From Texcoconibacillus texcoconensis (GTDB lineage: Bacteria; Bacillota; Bacilli; Bacillales; Salisediminibacteriaceae): DNA of 64,000 bases. Numbering within the stretch: the stretch's first letter is position 1; each line of letters begins with the position of its first letter. Positions 39,007 to 49,122 of this stretch are shown piece by piece. A program made the translations under genes and the position numbers. The stretch lies in contig NZ_JACHHB010000010.1 in assembly GCF_014202575.1 (NCBI RefSeq), positions 89,545-153,544 on the forward strand, written 5' to 3'. The notes beneath the pieces were generated by a model. That model was not told where the DNA came from. It saw only the letters and a list, made by a program, of their open reading frames with translations, and ran no database searches.

Positions 39007-40245
39007 TTATGTTCTATAAGCCGCATTAATGCGTACATATTCGTACGTTAAATCGCAGCCCCATGCCGTTGCCGTTCCGTCACCAAGGTGTAGATCTACG
39101 TATATTGGCACCGTCTCTTGTTGTAAAGGTTGCTTTGCTTTTTCTTCATCGAATGGAATAGGCAGCCCTTGATCGACGACCGTTACATCCCCAAGTGAGA
39201 CGGTGACTTTTTCAGGATCAATTGGTTCATCTCCATAACCGATCGCACAAACGATGCGCCCCCAGTTTGGATCTGAGCCGTAAATCGCTGTTTTCACCAA
39301 GTTAGAAGAAATAATTTCTTTACCGATAGAACGAGCAGCCTGATCTGTTGTCGCTCCCTTTACATGAACTTCAACTAACTTCGTCGCTCCTTCGCCGTCG
39401 CGGGCGATTTCTTTCGCTAATTGTTCTGATACTTTTTCAAATGCTTTAACGAATGCGCTCCAAGATGGATGATCTTCTGTTAATGTTTCCGTTTCTGCTT
39501 TACCGTTTGCCATCACCAGCACCATATCGTTCGTACTGGAGTCACCATCAACGGTAATCATATTAAACGTCCGGTTCGTCCCTTGTTTTAGAACATTTTG
39601 CAAGGCGCTCTCTTCGACTGAAGCATCGGTTGTTATAAAAGCGAGCATCGTAGCCATATTTGGATCGATCATGCCTGAACCTTTAGCAGCGCCTCCGACT
39701 GTTACCGTCTTCCCATCAATCTCAACTTGTACGGCAACGTGCTTTGTACATGTATCCGTCGTTAATATCGCTTGCTCAAACCTTTCCACAGTTTGATCGT
39801 TTTCCTCACCTATGCTTTGAAACCCTGCTTTAATTTTTTCAATCGGCAGTGGATCACCGATCAACCCCGTTGAAGCAACTGCAACTTGTTCCTCTGCTAA
39901 GTTCACTTTTTCAGCCATCGCACGACGCATTTCATAAGCGTCTTTTAACCCTTGTTCTCCTGTACACGCGTTTGCGACCCCTGAATTCACACATACCGCT
40001 TGTAAAGGTTTCTCTGATTGAAGACTTTCTCTTGTCACTTGTAACGGCGCAGCTTGAAACTGGTTTGTCGTATACACAGCGGCAGCAGAAGTAGGTACTT
40101 CAGAGACGAGCCAACCGAGGTCGTCTTTTCTTTTTCGAATACCGCAGTGCATCCCTCCGGCAGAAAAACCTTTCGCAGACGTTACGCCACCTGCTTCCAG
40201 TACGTGAATCGCTGCTTCCTCCACGATCTCCATCGTATCTTCCAT
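39007..40245 (-). CDS. argJ: Bifunctional ornithine acetyltransferase / N-acetylglutamate synthase
   Basis: 412 residues from ATG 40245, chosen over frame-open upstream codons because of AAGGAAGGG just before it; a second ATG is 4 codons later. The precursor cleaves itself before the catalytic threonine in KGSGMIDPNMA-TMLAF (T199 here). ArgJ recycles the acetyl group from acetylornithine to glutamate. It lies 16 nt after argC. Confidence 0.95.
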   Translation of the reverse strand: MEDTMEIVEEAAIHVLEAGGVTSAKGFSAGGMHCGIRKRKDDLGWLVSEVPTSAAAVYTTNQFQAAPLQVTRESLQSEKPLQAVCVNSGVANACTGEQGLKDAYEMRRAMAEKVNLAEEQVAVASTGLIGDPLPIEKIKAGFQSIGEENDQTVERFEQAILTTDTCTKHVAVQVEIDGKTVTVGGAAKGSGMIDPNMATMLAFITTDASVEESALQNVLKQGTNRTFNMITVDGDSSTNDMVLVMANGKAETETLTEDHPSWSAFVKAFEKVSEQLAKEIARDGEGATKLVEVHVKGATTDQAARSIGKEIISSNLVKTAIYGSDPNWGRIVCAIGYGDEPIDPEKVTVSLGDVTVVDQGLPIPFDEEKAKQPLQQETVPIYVDLHLGDGTATAWGCDLTYEYVRINAAYRT

Positions 40246-40261
40246 CCCTTCCTTTTTTCGT

Positions 40262-41305
40262 TTAAGGATACATCGGGAGCGTCCATAATCCAGTCCGCTC
40301 ATCCCATCCGTTCATAATATTTAAGTTTTGAATCGCCTGACCACTAGCACCTTTCACTAAATTATCAATCGCCGAGACGATCGTTACACGATTTGTACGT
40401 GAATCAACATCAATGGCAATATCGCAAAAGTTACTACTATAAACATCTTTCGTTCCAGGAACCGAACCTGCGTCACGAACTCGCACAAAGGAATCAGATT
40501 CATAAAATGAACGATAATGATCAATCAATTCTTCAGCTGTCACTTCATTATGTAGTTGAACATACATCGTACATAAAATACCTCGTGTCATTGGTGTAAG
40601 GTGGGGAGTAAATGTTATATTTACCTCTTTTGCAAATTGTTCTTCTAGTAATTGTTCGATCTCAGGAATATGCTGATGCTTACCTACTTTGTATGGTTTC
40701 ACATTTTCATTGCTTTCTGTAAAGTGTGTTGCAAGCGTCAAAGATTTTCCCGCTCCTGAAACGCCCGTCTTGCCATCAATAATCACTGATGAAGGATCGA
40801 CTCCTTCAATTTCCGCCATTGGTAACAACCCTAAGAGTGCCGCCGTCGGGTAACAACCTGGATTAGCAACCAAAGAACTTTTTTCAATATTGGCACGATT
40901 TTTCTCAGGCAAACCGTAAACAGCCTCTTCTAAGTCTTTTTCATTTGCTGGTGTATTCTTATACCAATCTTCGTATAATTGTGCCTGTTTTAGGCGAAAA
41001 TCTCCTGATAAATCGATACAATTTTTTCCTAGCTCTCTTGCTTGTGCGACATATTTCTGACTTATTCCTGAAGGAAGTGAAAAAAACACGTAGTCTACTT
41101 CCTCTAATGTCTCTTCTATATTCCATTCATCGAGATTCACTTCTACAACATTTTTCGTGTGCGGATAAATATGGTGAAGGTCTTCGCCGCTTTCTGAATG
41201 TGAAATGACTGATGTAAGTTCAACATAAGGGTGCATATGCAACAAGCGAATCAGCTCAAGCCCTCCGTAACCTGTTCCGCCTACCACTGCAACTTGCACT
41301 GTCAT
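40262..41305 (-). CDS. argC: N-acetyl-gamma-glutamyl-phosphate reductase
   Basis: 347 residues. The NADP-binding VAVVGGTGYGGLELIRLL is at the N terminus. The catalytic C151 lies in VANPGCYPTAALLGL, and the HQHIPEIEQ histidine is conserved. It is first gene of the arginine operon, with AGGAGGAAAACTA before the ATG and a sigma-A promoter overlapped by an ARG box. Confidence 0.96.
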   Translation of the reverse strand: MTVQVAVVGGTGYGGLELIRLLHMHPYVELTSVISHSESGEDLHHIYPHTKNVVEVNLDEWNIEETLEEVDYVFFSLPSGISQKYVAQARELGKNCIDLSGDFRLKQAQLYEDWYKNTPANEKDLEEAVYGLPEKNRANIEKSSLVANPGCYPTAALLGLLPMAEIEGVDPSSVIIDGKTGVSGAGKSLTLATHFTESNENVKPYKVGKHQHIPEIEQLLEEQFAKEVNITFTPHLTPMTRGILCTMYVQLHNEVTAEELIDHYRSFYESDSFVRVRDAGSVPGTKDVYSSNFCDIAIDVDSRTNRVTIVSAIDNLVKGASGQAIQNLNIMNGWDERTGLWTLPMYP

Positions 41306-41337
41306 TAGTTTTCCTCCTGACGTATTATTTGGTCATC

Positions 41338-41367
41338 ATTATACTCTTTGATTTATTTTTATTCAAC
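41338..41367 (-). promoter_or_regulatory. Arginine operon promoter with ARG box
   Basis: Minus strand: TTGAAT (41366-41361), 17 nt, TATAAT (41343-41338). The ARG-box core TGAATAAAAAT overlaps the -35 (site 41349-41367), so ArgR/AhrC with arginine would block polymerase. Confidence 0.75.
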
Positions 41368-41518
41368 CGTCTGAAAACATTTTTTTCTGTGAATTTTATA
41401 AAAAAAATAAAGTGTATCCTTATTTACGGTGACAAAGAAATGAAAATATCTTCTGTATTCGCTACTCACTTTATTTAACAAATTCATACAAGTGATTATT
41501 TATACAATATCAGTGTAT

Positions 41519-41598
41519 AAAAAGAGGGCAAATCCCGTCTCCTTTTGACGTTTTTTGTCGAAGTGACAAGCGCCAATATAAAGGTTAGGGATTTGCCC
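41519..41598 (-). terminator. Terminator of the yidC-type gene
   Basis: GGGCAAATCCC and GGGATTTGCCC are perfect 11-bp arms around a loop of about 50 nt; on the minus strand TCTTTTTAT follows. The loop length is unusual. Confidence 0.65.
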
Positions 41599-41609
41599 AA
41601 TTTAAAACA

Positions 41610-42443
41610 TTATTGTTTTTGCATAGAAGTTTCAATGGATGACGTTTTTGGTTTTACAATCCATCTAAATAGTAGCGTTTGCCCGATTAAAAACAGACCA
41701 CCAACTGACCAATAAAGCGGTAAGGCGGCGGCTACATTAAAAGAAATAAACCCCATAAACAACGGCATCATATAACCCATGACCGCCATCTGTTGTTTTT
41801 GTTGCTCATTACCTATGTCCATATTTTGTTGGGAAATTTTAAATTGCACCAAATATACGAATGCAGCAATAAAAGGGAGAACGATATCACTCTCGCCTAG
41901 ATTAAACCATAAAAACGTATGTTCAGCGATTTCTGGTGTACGCATAATTGCATAATAGAAACCAATCATAATCGGAAGTTGAATAAACATTGGTAAGCAA
42001 CCACCCATTGATGCCATCGGGTTAAAATTGTGCTTTTGATACAATTCCATCATTTCTTTTTGCATTTGCCGCTTAGCATCTGACGTTTTATCATTTTTAT
42101 ATTTTTCTCTCAGTTCATCCATTTCCGGTTTAATAACAGTCATTTTTTCTTTCATAAACATTTGCATTTTAAATTGCTTTAACATAAGCGGCATGATCGC
42201 TATACGGATGAGTAGCGTCATAAGTACAATCGATAGGCCATAATTTCCATTGAATAGAGAAGCAAAGTACTTGATTAAAAACGAAAATGGATAAACGACA
42301 TAGTGGTTAAACGTTCCGGTTGTTTCTGCATCTATCGGTTCTGTTGACGCTTGGCACCCCGATAAAAAAAGTACGAAAAGTACAGCTAATACTAATAAGA
42401 ACGAGCGGAAAGATTTATGAGTGAATACAGATGTGCGTGGCAT
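41610..42443 (-). CDS. yidC: Membrane protein insertase YidC/OxaI family (SpoIIIJ/YqjG type)
   Basis: 277 residues. A lipoprotein signal ends in the lipobox LSGC (C30 would be lipidated). Five TM segments follow, with the conserved groove arginine in LLIRIAIMPLML, a long charged cytoplasmic loop (KPEMDELREKYKND) and GGCLPMFIQLPIMIGFYYA. It inserts membrane proteins with or without SecYEG. It stands alone rather than after rpmH-rnpA, so it is probably the second copy (YqjG-like). I found no MifM-like stall peptide upstream; that space holds repeat copy C. GAGGAGG precedes the ATG. Confidence 0.93.
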   Translation of the reverse strand: MPRTSVFTHKSFRSFLLVLAVLFVLFLSGCQASTEPIDAETTGTFNHYVVYPFSFLIKYFASLFNGNYGLSIVLMTLLIRIAIMPLMLKQFKMQMFMKEKMTVIKPEMDELREKYKNDKTSDAKRQMQKEMMELYQKHNFNPMASMGGCLPMFIQLPIMIGFYYAIMRTPEIAEHTFLWFNLGESDIVLPFIAAFVYLVQFKISQQNMDIGNEQQKQQMAVMGYMMPLFMGFISFNVAAALPLYWSVGGLFLIGQTLLFRWIVKPKTSSIETSMQKQ

Positions 42444-42632
42444 TTTTTACCTCCTCGACTATTAACATGCTTCAAAACCGAGGAGATTATACCTTCATCA
42501 TCATCGTCAGACGATTTTTTTCTTCATATAAAACTCTTTTCGTGAACTTTGTTGTTTTTGATAAACTCAGAGAATTGAAACGTGGCGACTACAGATTAGT
42601 TAAATGAGGTCACGTCCACTGTTTTGTTCGCT

Positions 42633-42818
42633 GCTCCGGACATTGATTCCGTTATTCGCTGAAAAAAGACTGTTTTTGAGCTTCCTCCGGACATGAGTTC
42701 CGCTATTTTGAAAAAATCGCCCTTTATCGCCTGCAAAAGAGAGGGTTAACGGAACATATGTCCGTCCAACCGCTAAAAATGACGTATTTCGCTGAAATAA
42801 CGGAATGTATGTCCGCGC
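42633..42818. repeat. Dispersed four-unit repeat, copy C
   Basis: Units: TCCGGACATTGATTCCGTTA, TCCGGACATGAGTTCCGCTA, TAACGGAACATATGTCCG and AATAACGGAATGTATGTCCG. Same orientation as copy D and flanked on the left by a similar TTCGCTG. It lies between yidC and hom. Confidence 0.9.
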
Positions 42819-43072
42819 CCCCAAGACCCGCATTCATTTGACCAGGTTCAAATGAGCTCAAATCTCGTTTTGACGTAGTTGCTATGGTACGAACTGCGAT
42901 CTCATTCTTTAAAAGCAACAATCTTTTAGAAAACAGCCTACAATAAAGATGATCCACTACTGTTTACGAAAAACATAAGGGTCGAAAATGCACCACATAA
43001 GTACATAAGAACGGTCAATTTCTAGGCAAAAAATTCTTTTTCATGAGGAAGCGTTTACATTTCGCAAACCTG
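42819..43072. other. Intergenic, no gene seen
   Basis: Between repeat C and the hom promoter I see no ORF with a ribosome site, no leader peptide and no convincing riboswitch fold. Confidence 0.5.
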
Positions 43073-43101
43073 TTGTAAAAAATATGAATCGGATTTATAA
43101 T
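43073..43101 (+). promoter_or_regulatory. Sigma-A promoter of hom-thrC-thrB
   Basis: TTGTAA (43073-43078), 17 nt, TATAAT (43096-43101), 56 nt before the hom ATG. Confidence 0.7.
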
Positions 43102-43157
43102 GTCCTCAACAGATAAACAAATGTATTTTATAAATAGACAGAAATGGGGCGAAAGAC

Positions 43158-44456
43158 ATGTCAGAGCAGTTAGCTGTTGGTTTACTTGGATATGGTACGG
43201 TAGGATCTGGAGTCGCGCAAATCATTCATGAGCATCAAGAAAAGCTTCAGCATCAAATTGGTTGTGAAGTACAGGTGACGAAGGCACTTGTTTCCGATAT
43301 GGGAAAAGAACGTGAGGTGCCTTCTGGTCACATTGAATTTACGACGGATGCTGATGATGTTATCAATGATCCTAAAATTGATGTCGTCGTTGAAGTTATG
43401 GGCAGCATCGAACAGGCGCGCGGCTACATTTTACAGGCTTTAAATAACCATAAACATGTGGTGACAGCTAATAAAGACCTTATGGCGCTTCACGGAACGG
43501 AACTTTTACAAGTAGCAAATGATAAGCGCTGTGACCTTTTTTATGAAGCCAGTGTAGCCGGTGGAATCCCAATTTTACGTAGCTTAACAGAAGGCCTTGC
43601 TTCTGACCAAATTCAGAAGGTCATGGGCATTGTTAACGGAACGACAAACTATATTTTAACGAAGATGGCTAATGACAATCGTAGTTATGATGATGTTTTA
43701 GCAGAGGCACAAGAACTTGGTTATGCAGAGGCAGACCCGACAGCAGATGTGGAAGGCTATGATGCGGCCAGAAAAGTCGCAATTTTGGCTACACTCAGCT
43801 TCTCCATGAACATTGATTTGGATGATGTATGCGTGAAAGGAATCTCCAATGTGACAGAAGAGGATTTGGCGTATAGTAAGCAGCTCGGATATACGATGAA
43901 ATTAATTGGTTTAGCTAATCGTACAGAAGATCAAGTGGAAGTGAGTGTTCAACCTGCGTTACTTCCAAATGAACATCCACTTGCGAGTGTCAAAGATGAA
44001 TTTAATGCGGCGTATGTATACGGGGAAGCAGTTGGAGAAACGATGTTTTACGGCCCAGGTGCAGGGAAACTTCCGACCGCTACAGCCGTTGTCTCTGACC
44101 TCGTTGAAGTCATGAAAAATATGCGTCTTGGTGTAAACGGCAATAGTGCAGTTTTACCTCAATATGAAAAGAACCTAAAAGCAGATGAAGATATTTTTGC
44201 TAAATACTTCATTCGTTTACATGCTCGTGATCTTCCAGGAACTTTCTCTTCTTTAACTTCATTATTTTCAGAATTAGATGTAAGTTTAGAGAAGATCTTG
44301 CAATTACCGGTCCCTGAAAGTGACGTTGCTGAAATTATCATCGTTACCCATAACGCATCTAAATCTGCCTATAAATCAATGTTAAAGCAATTAAATGAAC
44401 TAGACGTTGTCGTTGAAGTAAAAAGTAGTTACCGTGTGGAAGGAGAGGAAGCGTAA
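43158..44456 (+). CDS. hom: Homoserine dehydrogenase with ACT domain
   Basis: 432 residues. NAD(P)-binding [16 protein letters not shown] at 7-22, catalytic K106 (TANKDL) and K206 ([11 protein letters not shown]), and [11 protein letters not shown] in the homoserine site. A C-terminal ACT domain (about 355-425) is the expected threonine-feedback site. Reduces aspartate semialdehyde to homoserine. Its stop overlaps the thrC ATG by one base. Confidence 0.96.
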   Translation: MSEQLAVGLLGYGTVGSGVAQIIHEHQEKLQHQIGCEVQVTKALVSDMGKEREVPSGHIEFTTDADDVINDPKIDVVVEVMGSIEQARGYILQALNNHKHVVTANKDLMALHGTELLQVANDKRCDLFYEASVAGGIPILRSLTEGLASDQIQKVMGIVNGTTNYILTKMANDNRSYDDVLAEAQELGYAEADPTADVEGYDAARKVAILATLSFSMNIDLDDVCVKGISNVTEEDLAYSKQLGYTMKLIGLANRTEDQVEVSVQPALLPNEHPLASVKDEFNAAYVYGEAVGETMFYGPGAGKLPTATAVVSDLVEVMKNMRLGVNGNSAVLPQYEKNLKADEDIFAKYFIRLHARDLPGTFSSLTSLFSELDVSLEKILQLPVPESDVAEIIIVTHNASKSAYKSMLKQLNELDVVVEVKSSYRVEGEEA

Positions 44457-45520
44457 TGAGCTGGCGTGGATTAATCGATCACTATGAATCATTTTTACCT
44501 GTTAATAGCAAGACACCAAAACTATCGTTAAACGAAGGCAATACGCCACTCATTCACCTAGAAAAACTTTCTCAGAAATGGGGCGTCGACCTCCATGTGA
44601 AATTTGAAGGTTTAAATCCTACCGGGTCATTTAAAGACCGCGGCATGGTGATGGCCGTCGCTAAAGCGAAAGAAGCCGGAAGTGAGGCCGTCATCTGTGC
44701 CTCGACCGGAAACACTTCGGCGGCGGCTGCAGCCTATGCCGCTCGAGCAGGTTTACGCTGCATTATCATCATCCCAGAAGGTAAAATTGCCCTCGGTAAG
44801 TTGTCACAAGCGATGATCCACGGTGCAGAAGTATATGCCATCAAAGGAAACTTTGATAATGCCCTCAATATGGTGCGTAAGTTGAGCGAACAATCGGCGA
44901 TGACACTCGTGAACTCAGTCAACCCATATCGCATTGACGGGCAAAAAACAGCTGCGTTTGAAGTTTGTGAACAACTTGGCCACGCGCCTGACCACCTAGC
45001 GATTCCTGTTGGGAATGCTGGAAACATTACGGCTTATTGGCGCGGATTCAAAGAATGGCATGAACAGAACCAGTCAGGACTGCCGAAGATGTGTGGTTTT
45101 GAAGCGAGTGGGTCTGCTGCTATTGTACAAAACCAAGTCATAGAACAACCTGAGACCGTTGCAACTGCAATCCGTATCGGAAACCCTGCTAGCTGGTCCT
45201 ATGCCATTGACGCAGCAAACGAATCAAAAGGGTTTATTGACGATGTGGATGATGAAGCGATTCTAAAAGCATATAAAGAGCTTGCTCAAGAAGAGGGTGT
45301 ATTTGCTGAACCTGCATCTTGTGCATCTTTAGCCGGGGTGAAAAAGAAACTCCGTACAGGAGAAATAAAGGAAGGATCGTCTATCGTTGCTGTCCTTACT
45401 GGAAATGGATTAAAAGACCCTGATACAGCAATCGATGTGGTAGGGGAAAAACCTGTTTCTTTACCTAACGATGAAAAGATTGTTATTGAACACATCTTAG
45501 GTCAGGTGATCGAGCAATGA
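44456..45520 (+). CDS. thrC: Threonine synthase
   Basis: 354 residues, fold type II PLP enzyme. PLP lysine K60 in [23 protein letters not shown] forms the phosphate cup. Converts O-phosphohomoserine to threonine. The short form without N-terminal extension is typical of Bacillus. It is the second gene of hom-thrC-thrB, overlapping both neighbours. Confidence 0.97.
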   Translation: MSWRGLIDHYESFLPVNSKTPKLSLNEGNTPLIHLEKLSQKWGVDLHVKFEGLNPTGSFKDRGMVMAVAKAKEAGSEAVICASTGNTSAAAAAYAARAGLRCIIIIPEGKIALGKLSQAMIHGAEVYAIKGNFDNALNMVRKLSEQSAMTLVNSVNPYRIDGQKTAAFEVCEQLGHAPDHLAIPVGNAGNITAYWRGFKEWHEQNQSGLPKMCGFEASGSAAIVQNQVIEQPETVATAIRIGNPASWSYAIDAANESKGFIDDVDDEAILKAYKELAQEEGVFAEPASCASLAGVKKKLRTGEIKEGSSIVAVLTGNGLKDPDTAIDVVGEKPVSLPNDEKIVIEHILGQVIEQ

Positions 45521-46434
45521 ATGAAGACATGTTTATGATCCAAGTACCTGGAAGTACGGCCAATTTAGGTCCTGGTTTTGATTCGGTCGGCCTTGCGATT
45601 GATCGTTACCTTACTCTGACCGTCAAACCTAGTCATGAATGGGCGTTTACTTCTCAATCTAAAGAGCTCGAGGGGATTCCTACAGGAAAGGATAACCTCA
45701 TGTATCAAGTAGCAGCAAAAGTGGCTGAAGAGTATGGTGCTTTATTACCAACGTGCCACGTTGACGTCACGAGTTCGATTCCGATGTCCCGAGGATTAGG
45801 AAGCAGCGCTGCAGCAATAGTTGCAGGTATTGAATTAGCCGACCACCTTCTTGATCTTAGAATGGAAAAAGATGAAAAAGCACGTTGGGCTAGTTTACAC
45901 GAGACACATCCAGATAATGTTTCCGCTTCTGTCTACGGTGGATTAGTGATCGGCCACCATGATTCAGAAGCAACAGATGTCATCTTAGGTGGGGCTCCTT
46001 CGCTAGATATCATTGCGGTCATACCTGATTATGAATTAAAAACGGATTTATCACGCACCTTACTTCCAGACAACCTCACACATGGTGAGGCAGTCAGGGC
46101 AAGCAGCGTAAGTAACGTCCTCGTCGCTTCGCTTTTGCAAGGGAAATGGGAGATCGCCGGAAAGATGATGGAGCAGGACCTTTTCCATCAATCATACCGT
46201 ATGGAAGCTGTACCTGAGTTAAAAACGGCAAAATCAGTGCGTTCCATGCTGAATGTATACGGGATGGCTCTAAGTGGAGCAGGACCTATTGTTTTATTTT
46301 TTGCTCCTGAAGGAGAAGGGAGCAATGTAAAACACCAACTATCCGCTTATTATCCCGACCACGATATTCAACAACTGAGCGTTGATTGTGCCGGTGCCAA
46401 GGTTGAAAAAGTTGTTACTTCAAGTTCTGTTTAA
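45517..46434 (+). CDS. thrB: Homoserine kinase
   Basis: 305 residues of the GHMP kinase family. The ATP loop [19 protein letters not shown] and N-terminal [14 protein letters not shown] are diagnostic; the C-terminal [15 protein letters not shown] is motif 3. Phosphorylates homoserine for ThrC. ATGA overlap with thrC. Confidence 0.96.
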   Translation: MNEDMFMIQVPGSTANLGPGFDSVGLAIDRYLTLTVKPSHEWAFTSQSKELEGIPTGKDNLMYQVAAKVAEEYGALLPTCHVDVTSSIPMSRGLGSSAAAIVAGIELADHLLDLRMEKDEKARWASLHETHPDNVSASVYGGLVIGHHDSEATDVILGGAPSLDIIAVIPDYELKTDLSRTLLPDNLTHGEAVRASSVSNVLVASLLQGKWEIAGKMMEQDLFHQSYRMEAVPELKTAKSVRSMLNVYGMALSGAGPIVLFFAPEGEGSNVKHQLSAYYPDHDIQQLSVDCAGAKVEKVVTSSSV

Positions 46435-46437
46435 TAG

Positions 46438-46470
46438 AAGGTGCTTCTCTTACGAGGAGCATCTTTTTTA
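46438..46470 (+). terminator. Terminator of the threonine operon
   Basis: GGTGCTTCTC-TTAC-GAGGAGCATC followed by TTTTTT, directly after thrB. Confidence 0.8.
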
Positions 46471-46543
46471 TGGATCACACACTCAAAGGAGAATTCTATG
46501 CGTCAATCAGGACTTAATACCTAGCGTTCAAACCTTAGCGCAT

Positions 46544-46583
46544 AAAAAAACAGCCGTGACTGTTCCACCAATCACGACTGTTT
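46544..46583 (-). terminator. Terminator of the catabolic operon
   Basis: Minus strand AAACAGTCGTGA and TCACGGCTGTTT form a stem followed by TTTTATG, 18 nt past the aldehyde dehydrogenase stop. Confidence 0.75.
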
Positions 46584-46600
46584 ATAACATCATTTCAATT

Positions 46601-48043
46601 TTAAAATTGCTTCAAATTAAAGCTAATCACCTTCGGTTCGGTCATTGCTTCAATTGCGGAGCGAACACCTTCTCGACCGAGACCCGATCCTTTCACACCA
46701 CCGAAAGGCATTGCGTCAATTCGGTAGTCACTGCTGTCATTGACCATAACGCCACCGACGTGTAAATGTTGGATCGCATAAAATGCTTTATCTATATTAG
46801 AAGTGAAAATTCCAGCGTGGAGGCCGTAGTTCACATCATTTGAGTATTGGACAGCTTCCTGAAGAGAATCTACAGGCTCAACGATGACAACTGGACCGAA
46901 CACTTCCTCCTTTGCAACTTGTGCGTCTCGAGGAACCCCTGTTAAGATCGTCGGTTCATAAAACGTACCGTTGCGGCGACCACCGATTTGGATTTTCGCC
47001 CCTTTTGATATCGCTTCCTGCACCCATGTTTCTACACGTTTTGCTTCTTCTTCATTAATCATTGGACCGACATCTGTTTTTTCATCCATCTTATTGCCAA
47101 CCCGAAGCTCAGCAGCCTTCTCTATCAGCTTATTTAAAAACGGGAAATATTTTCCGTTTTCAACATAAATTCTTTGTACACCAATGCAATTTTGACCAAC
47201 GGCAGAAAATGCACCTGATACACATGAAGTTGCTGCTTCATCAATATCACTATCATTTAACACAATAACAGGAGAATTGGACCCTAACTCCATGTTTACT
47301 TTCTTCAGACCCGCTTCGCGTATAATGTGTTCCCCTGCATCCAACCCTCCTGTAAACGAAATCATCGTTACGTCCGGGTGAGTGACAAGCCCGTTTCCGA
47401 TCGTTCGGCCTGACCCAGGAATGACGGACAAGTACCCTTTAGGTAATTGCGCATGTAAAAATGCTTCAGCGAGAAGAAGTGCACTTAATGGCGTGGTGCT
47501 AGCGGGTTTTACGATAATTGGATTTCCTGCTGCCAATGCCGGACCCACTTTATGGCAAACAAGGTTTAGCGGATCGTTAAAAGGTGTGATTGCTCCGATG
47601 ATGCCAATCGGAAAACGATATTGATAACCAATGCGATTTTCGCTTCCTTGATGTTGATCGAAGGAGATCGTTTCACCATTGATACGACGCGCTTCTTCTG
47701 CACTTATTCGTATCGTTTCGATCGCTCTTTTCACTTCCTTTGTCGCTTCTGTAATGGTTTTACTTCCTTCTGATGCAATCGTTTCTGCGTACGTATTTAC
47801 CCTTGCTTCCATATAATTGGCGACTTCTTGTAAAACACGGATTCGTTCATGAGTTGGAAAATTATCGCTTTTCTCATGTACTTCCTTTGCTTTCGATAGA
47901 GCACGCTTTAGGTGTTGGTCTTCTCCAGATGGGACCACAGCTAAATGGCGATCATCCTGTGGGTCATACACGTCAAACGTCTCATCGGACCTAACCCATT
48001 CACCAGCCAAAAACATCATTTCAACTTTCGCCTTCGTACGCAT
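46601..48043 (-). CDS. Aldehyde dehydrogenase (last gene of catabolic operon)
   Basis: A 480-residue NAD(P)-dependent aldehyde dehydrogenase. General base E252 is in MELGSNSPVIV, the nucleophile C286 in AVGQNCIGVQR, and the cofactor loop is FTGGLDAG. It resembles the lactaldehyde/succinate-semialdehyde/GapN branch rather than phosphorylating enzymes. It lies 14 nt after a homoserine-dehydrogenase-like gene. The context suggests aspartate semialdehyde as a possible substrate (giving aspartate, as DoeC does), but this is inferred. GAGGAGGTGATGGGTA precedes the ATG. Confidence 0.9.
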   Translation of the reverse strand: MRTKAKVEMMFLAGEWVRSDETFDVYDPQDDRHLAVVPSGEDQHLKRALSKAKEVHEKSDNFPTHERIRVLQEVANYMEARVNTYAETIASEGSKTITEATKEVKRAIETIRISAEEARRINGETISFDQHQGSENRIGYQYRFPIGIIGAITPFNDPLNLVCHKVGPALAAGNPIIVKPASTTPLSALLLAEAFLHAQLPKGYLSVIPGSGRTIGNGLVTHPDVTMISFTGGLDAGEHIIREAGLKKVNMELGSNSPVIVLNDSDIDEAATSCVSGAFSAVGQNCIGVQRIYVENGKYFPFLNKLIEKAAELRVGNKMDEKTDVGPMINEEEAKRVETWVQEAISKGAKIQIGGRRNGTFYEPTILTGVPRDAQVAKEEVFGPVVIVEPVDSLQEAVQYSNDVNYGLHAGIFTSNIDKAFYAIQHLHVGGVMVNDSSDYRIDAMPFGGVKGSGLGREGVRSAIEAMTEPKVISFNLKQF

Positions 48044-48057
48044 TACCCATCACCTCC

Positions 48058-49080
48058 TCATATCGATGTAACACCTAATTGTTTTTTGACATAAAATAAA
48101 TCGATCCAAAGCGCGTACCCAGTTTCAATCAAGCCAGCTCCAGCACCTGTCAGCATGATCGGACCAGATAAGTCGCATTCATAAACGATCGCATTTGTCG
48201 GTCCTTTTACGTTCGCAAGCGGGTCATTTTCATCTAAGCATTGCGGCTCTACAACCGCCTTCACTTCCTCACCACTTTTGTATATACTTGCGATCAGCCG
48301 CCACGCTTTCCCTTCATCTCGTGCTTTTTTGATGTCTTCATTAAAAAGACCGGAAATGCCCTCGCACGGAATATCTTCCACCGCCAACGAAGAACCCATG
48401 ACATAGTTTGCGAGAATCGCTACTTTGTAACGAGCATCGTACCCTTCAACGTCACTTGTTGGATCGGCTTCAGCGTATCCTAAAGTTTGCGCTTGCCTCA
48501 GTGCATCTTGGTATGGCTTTCCATTCTCCATTTCCGTCAATATATAGTTTGTCGTTCCATTTAAAATGCCGTGAATTTCCTTGATCTCGTTTCCTGCAAG
48601 TGTCACTTCTGGTAAACGCAAAGCTGGTGTCCCACTCATGACCGTTCCTTCAAATCCCCAATATACACCACGTTCTTTGGCAAGTGCAGCTAAGTCACGA
48701 TAAGCTAACGCTACCGGGCCTTTATTTGTCGTTACGACACTTTTTTGATGTTGAAATGCCGTTCGGCAGTGATCAATCGCCGGTTGCCCCGTTCTGACAT
48801 CTGTGTAAGTGACTTCAACAATCGCATCCGAATTCGTCTGTTCAATCGTCTGAATGCTTCCCATTCCACGTACTAACCCTGGTTCATTCGGGTAATTGTC
48901 TAACGTGCCATCTTCTTCGACAACCTCAAGCACTTTTTTTACATCGAGGCCATTTGGTTGATAAATGGCCCCTTTTTTCATATCCGAAATCGCAACAACT
49001 TCCGCCCCTAACGGTCGCTCTTCTAACAGCTTCGCTAACGACTGCCCGACACCACCAAACCCGATAAAAGCTAGCTTCAT
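48058..49080 (-). CDS. Homoserine dehydrogenase-like protein without ACT domain
   Basis: 340 residues. It keeps the NAD-binding LAFIGFGGVGQSLAKLL, the lysine in [23 protein letters not shown] and [19 protein letters not shown], so all catalytic parts of homoserine dehydrogenase are present, but the C-terminal ACT domain is missing. The biosynthetic hom is 4 kb away, so this copy probably has a different, feedback-free job, for example oxidising homoserine to aspartate semialdehyde within the catabolic operon. GGGAGGCCAGGATC precedes the ATG; 42 nt after the PLP enzyme gene. Confidence 0.88.
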   Translation of the reverse strand: MKLAFIGFGGVGQSLAKLLEERPLGAEVVAISDMKKGAIYQPNGLDVKKVLEVVEEDGTLDNYPNEPGLVRGMGSIQTIEQTNSDAIVEVTYTDVRTGQPAIDHCRTAFQHQKSVVTTNKGPVALAYRDLAALAKERGVYWGFEGTVMSGTPALRLPEVTLAGNEIKEIHGILNGTTNYILTEMENGKPYQDALRQAQTLGYAEADPTSDVEGYDARYKVAILANYVMGSSLAVEDIPCEGISGLFNEDIKKARDEGKAWRLIASIYKSGEEVKAVVEPQCLDENDPLANVKGPTNAIVYECDLSGPIMLTGAGAGLIETGYALWIDLFYVKKQLGVTSI

Positions 49081-49122
49081 GATCCTGGCCTCCCTTTATT
49101 CAAATTTTCCCGCGATGCGGTG

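Noticed and set aside
42600..42957. Two 77-residue frames on the minus strand
   Set aside because: They are translations of the dispersed repeat; similar frames appear in other copies (for example at 54.6 kb) only because the DNA repeat is shared.
41610..43072. A MifM-like arrest peptide controlling the YidC-type gene
   Set aside because: The frames upstream (42600-42957, minus) lie in repeat copy C and have no ribosome site, signal anchor or arrest motif; the gene has its own strong ribosome site.
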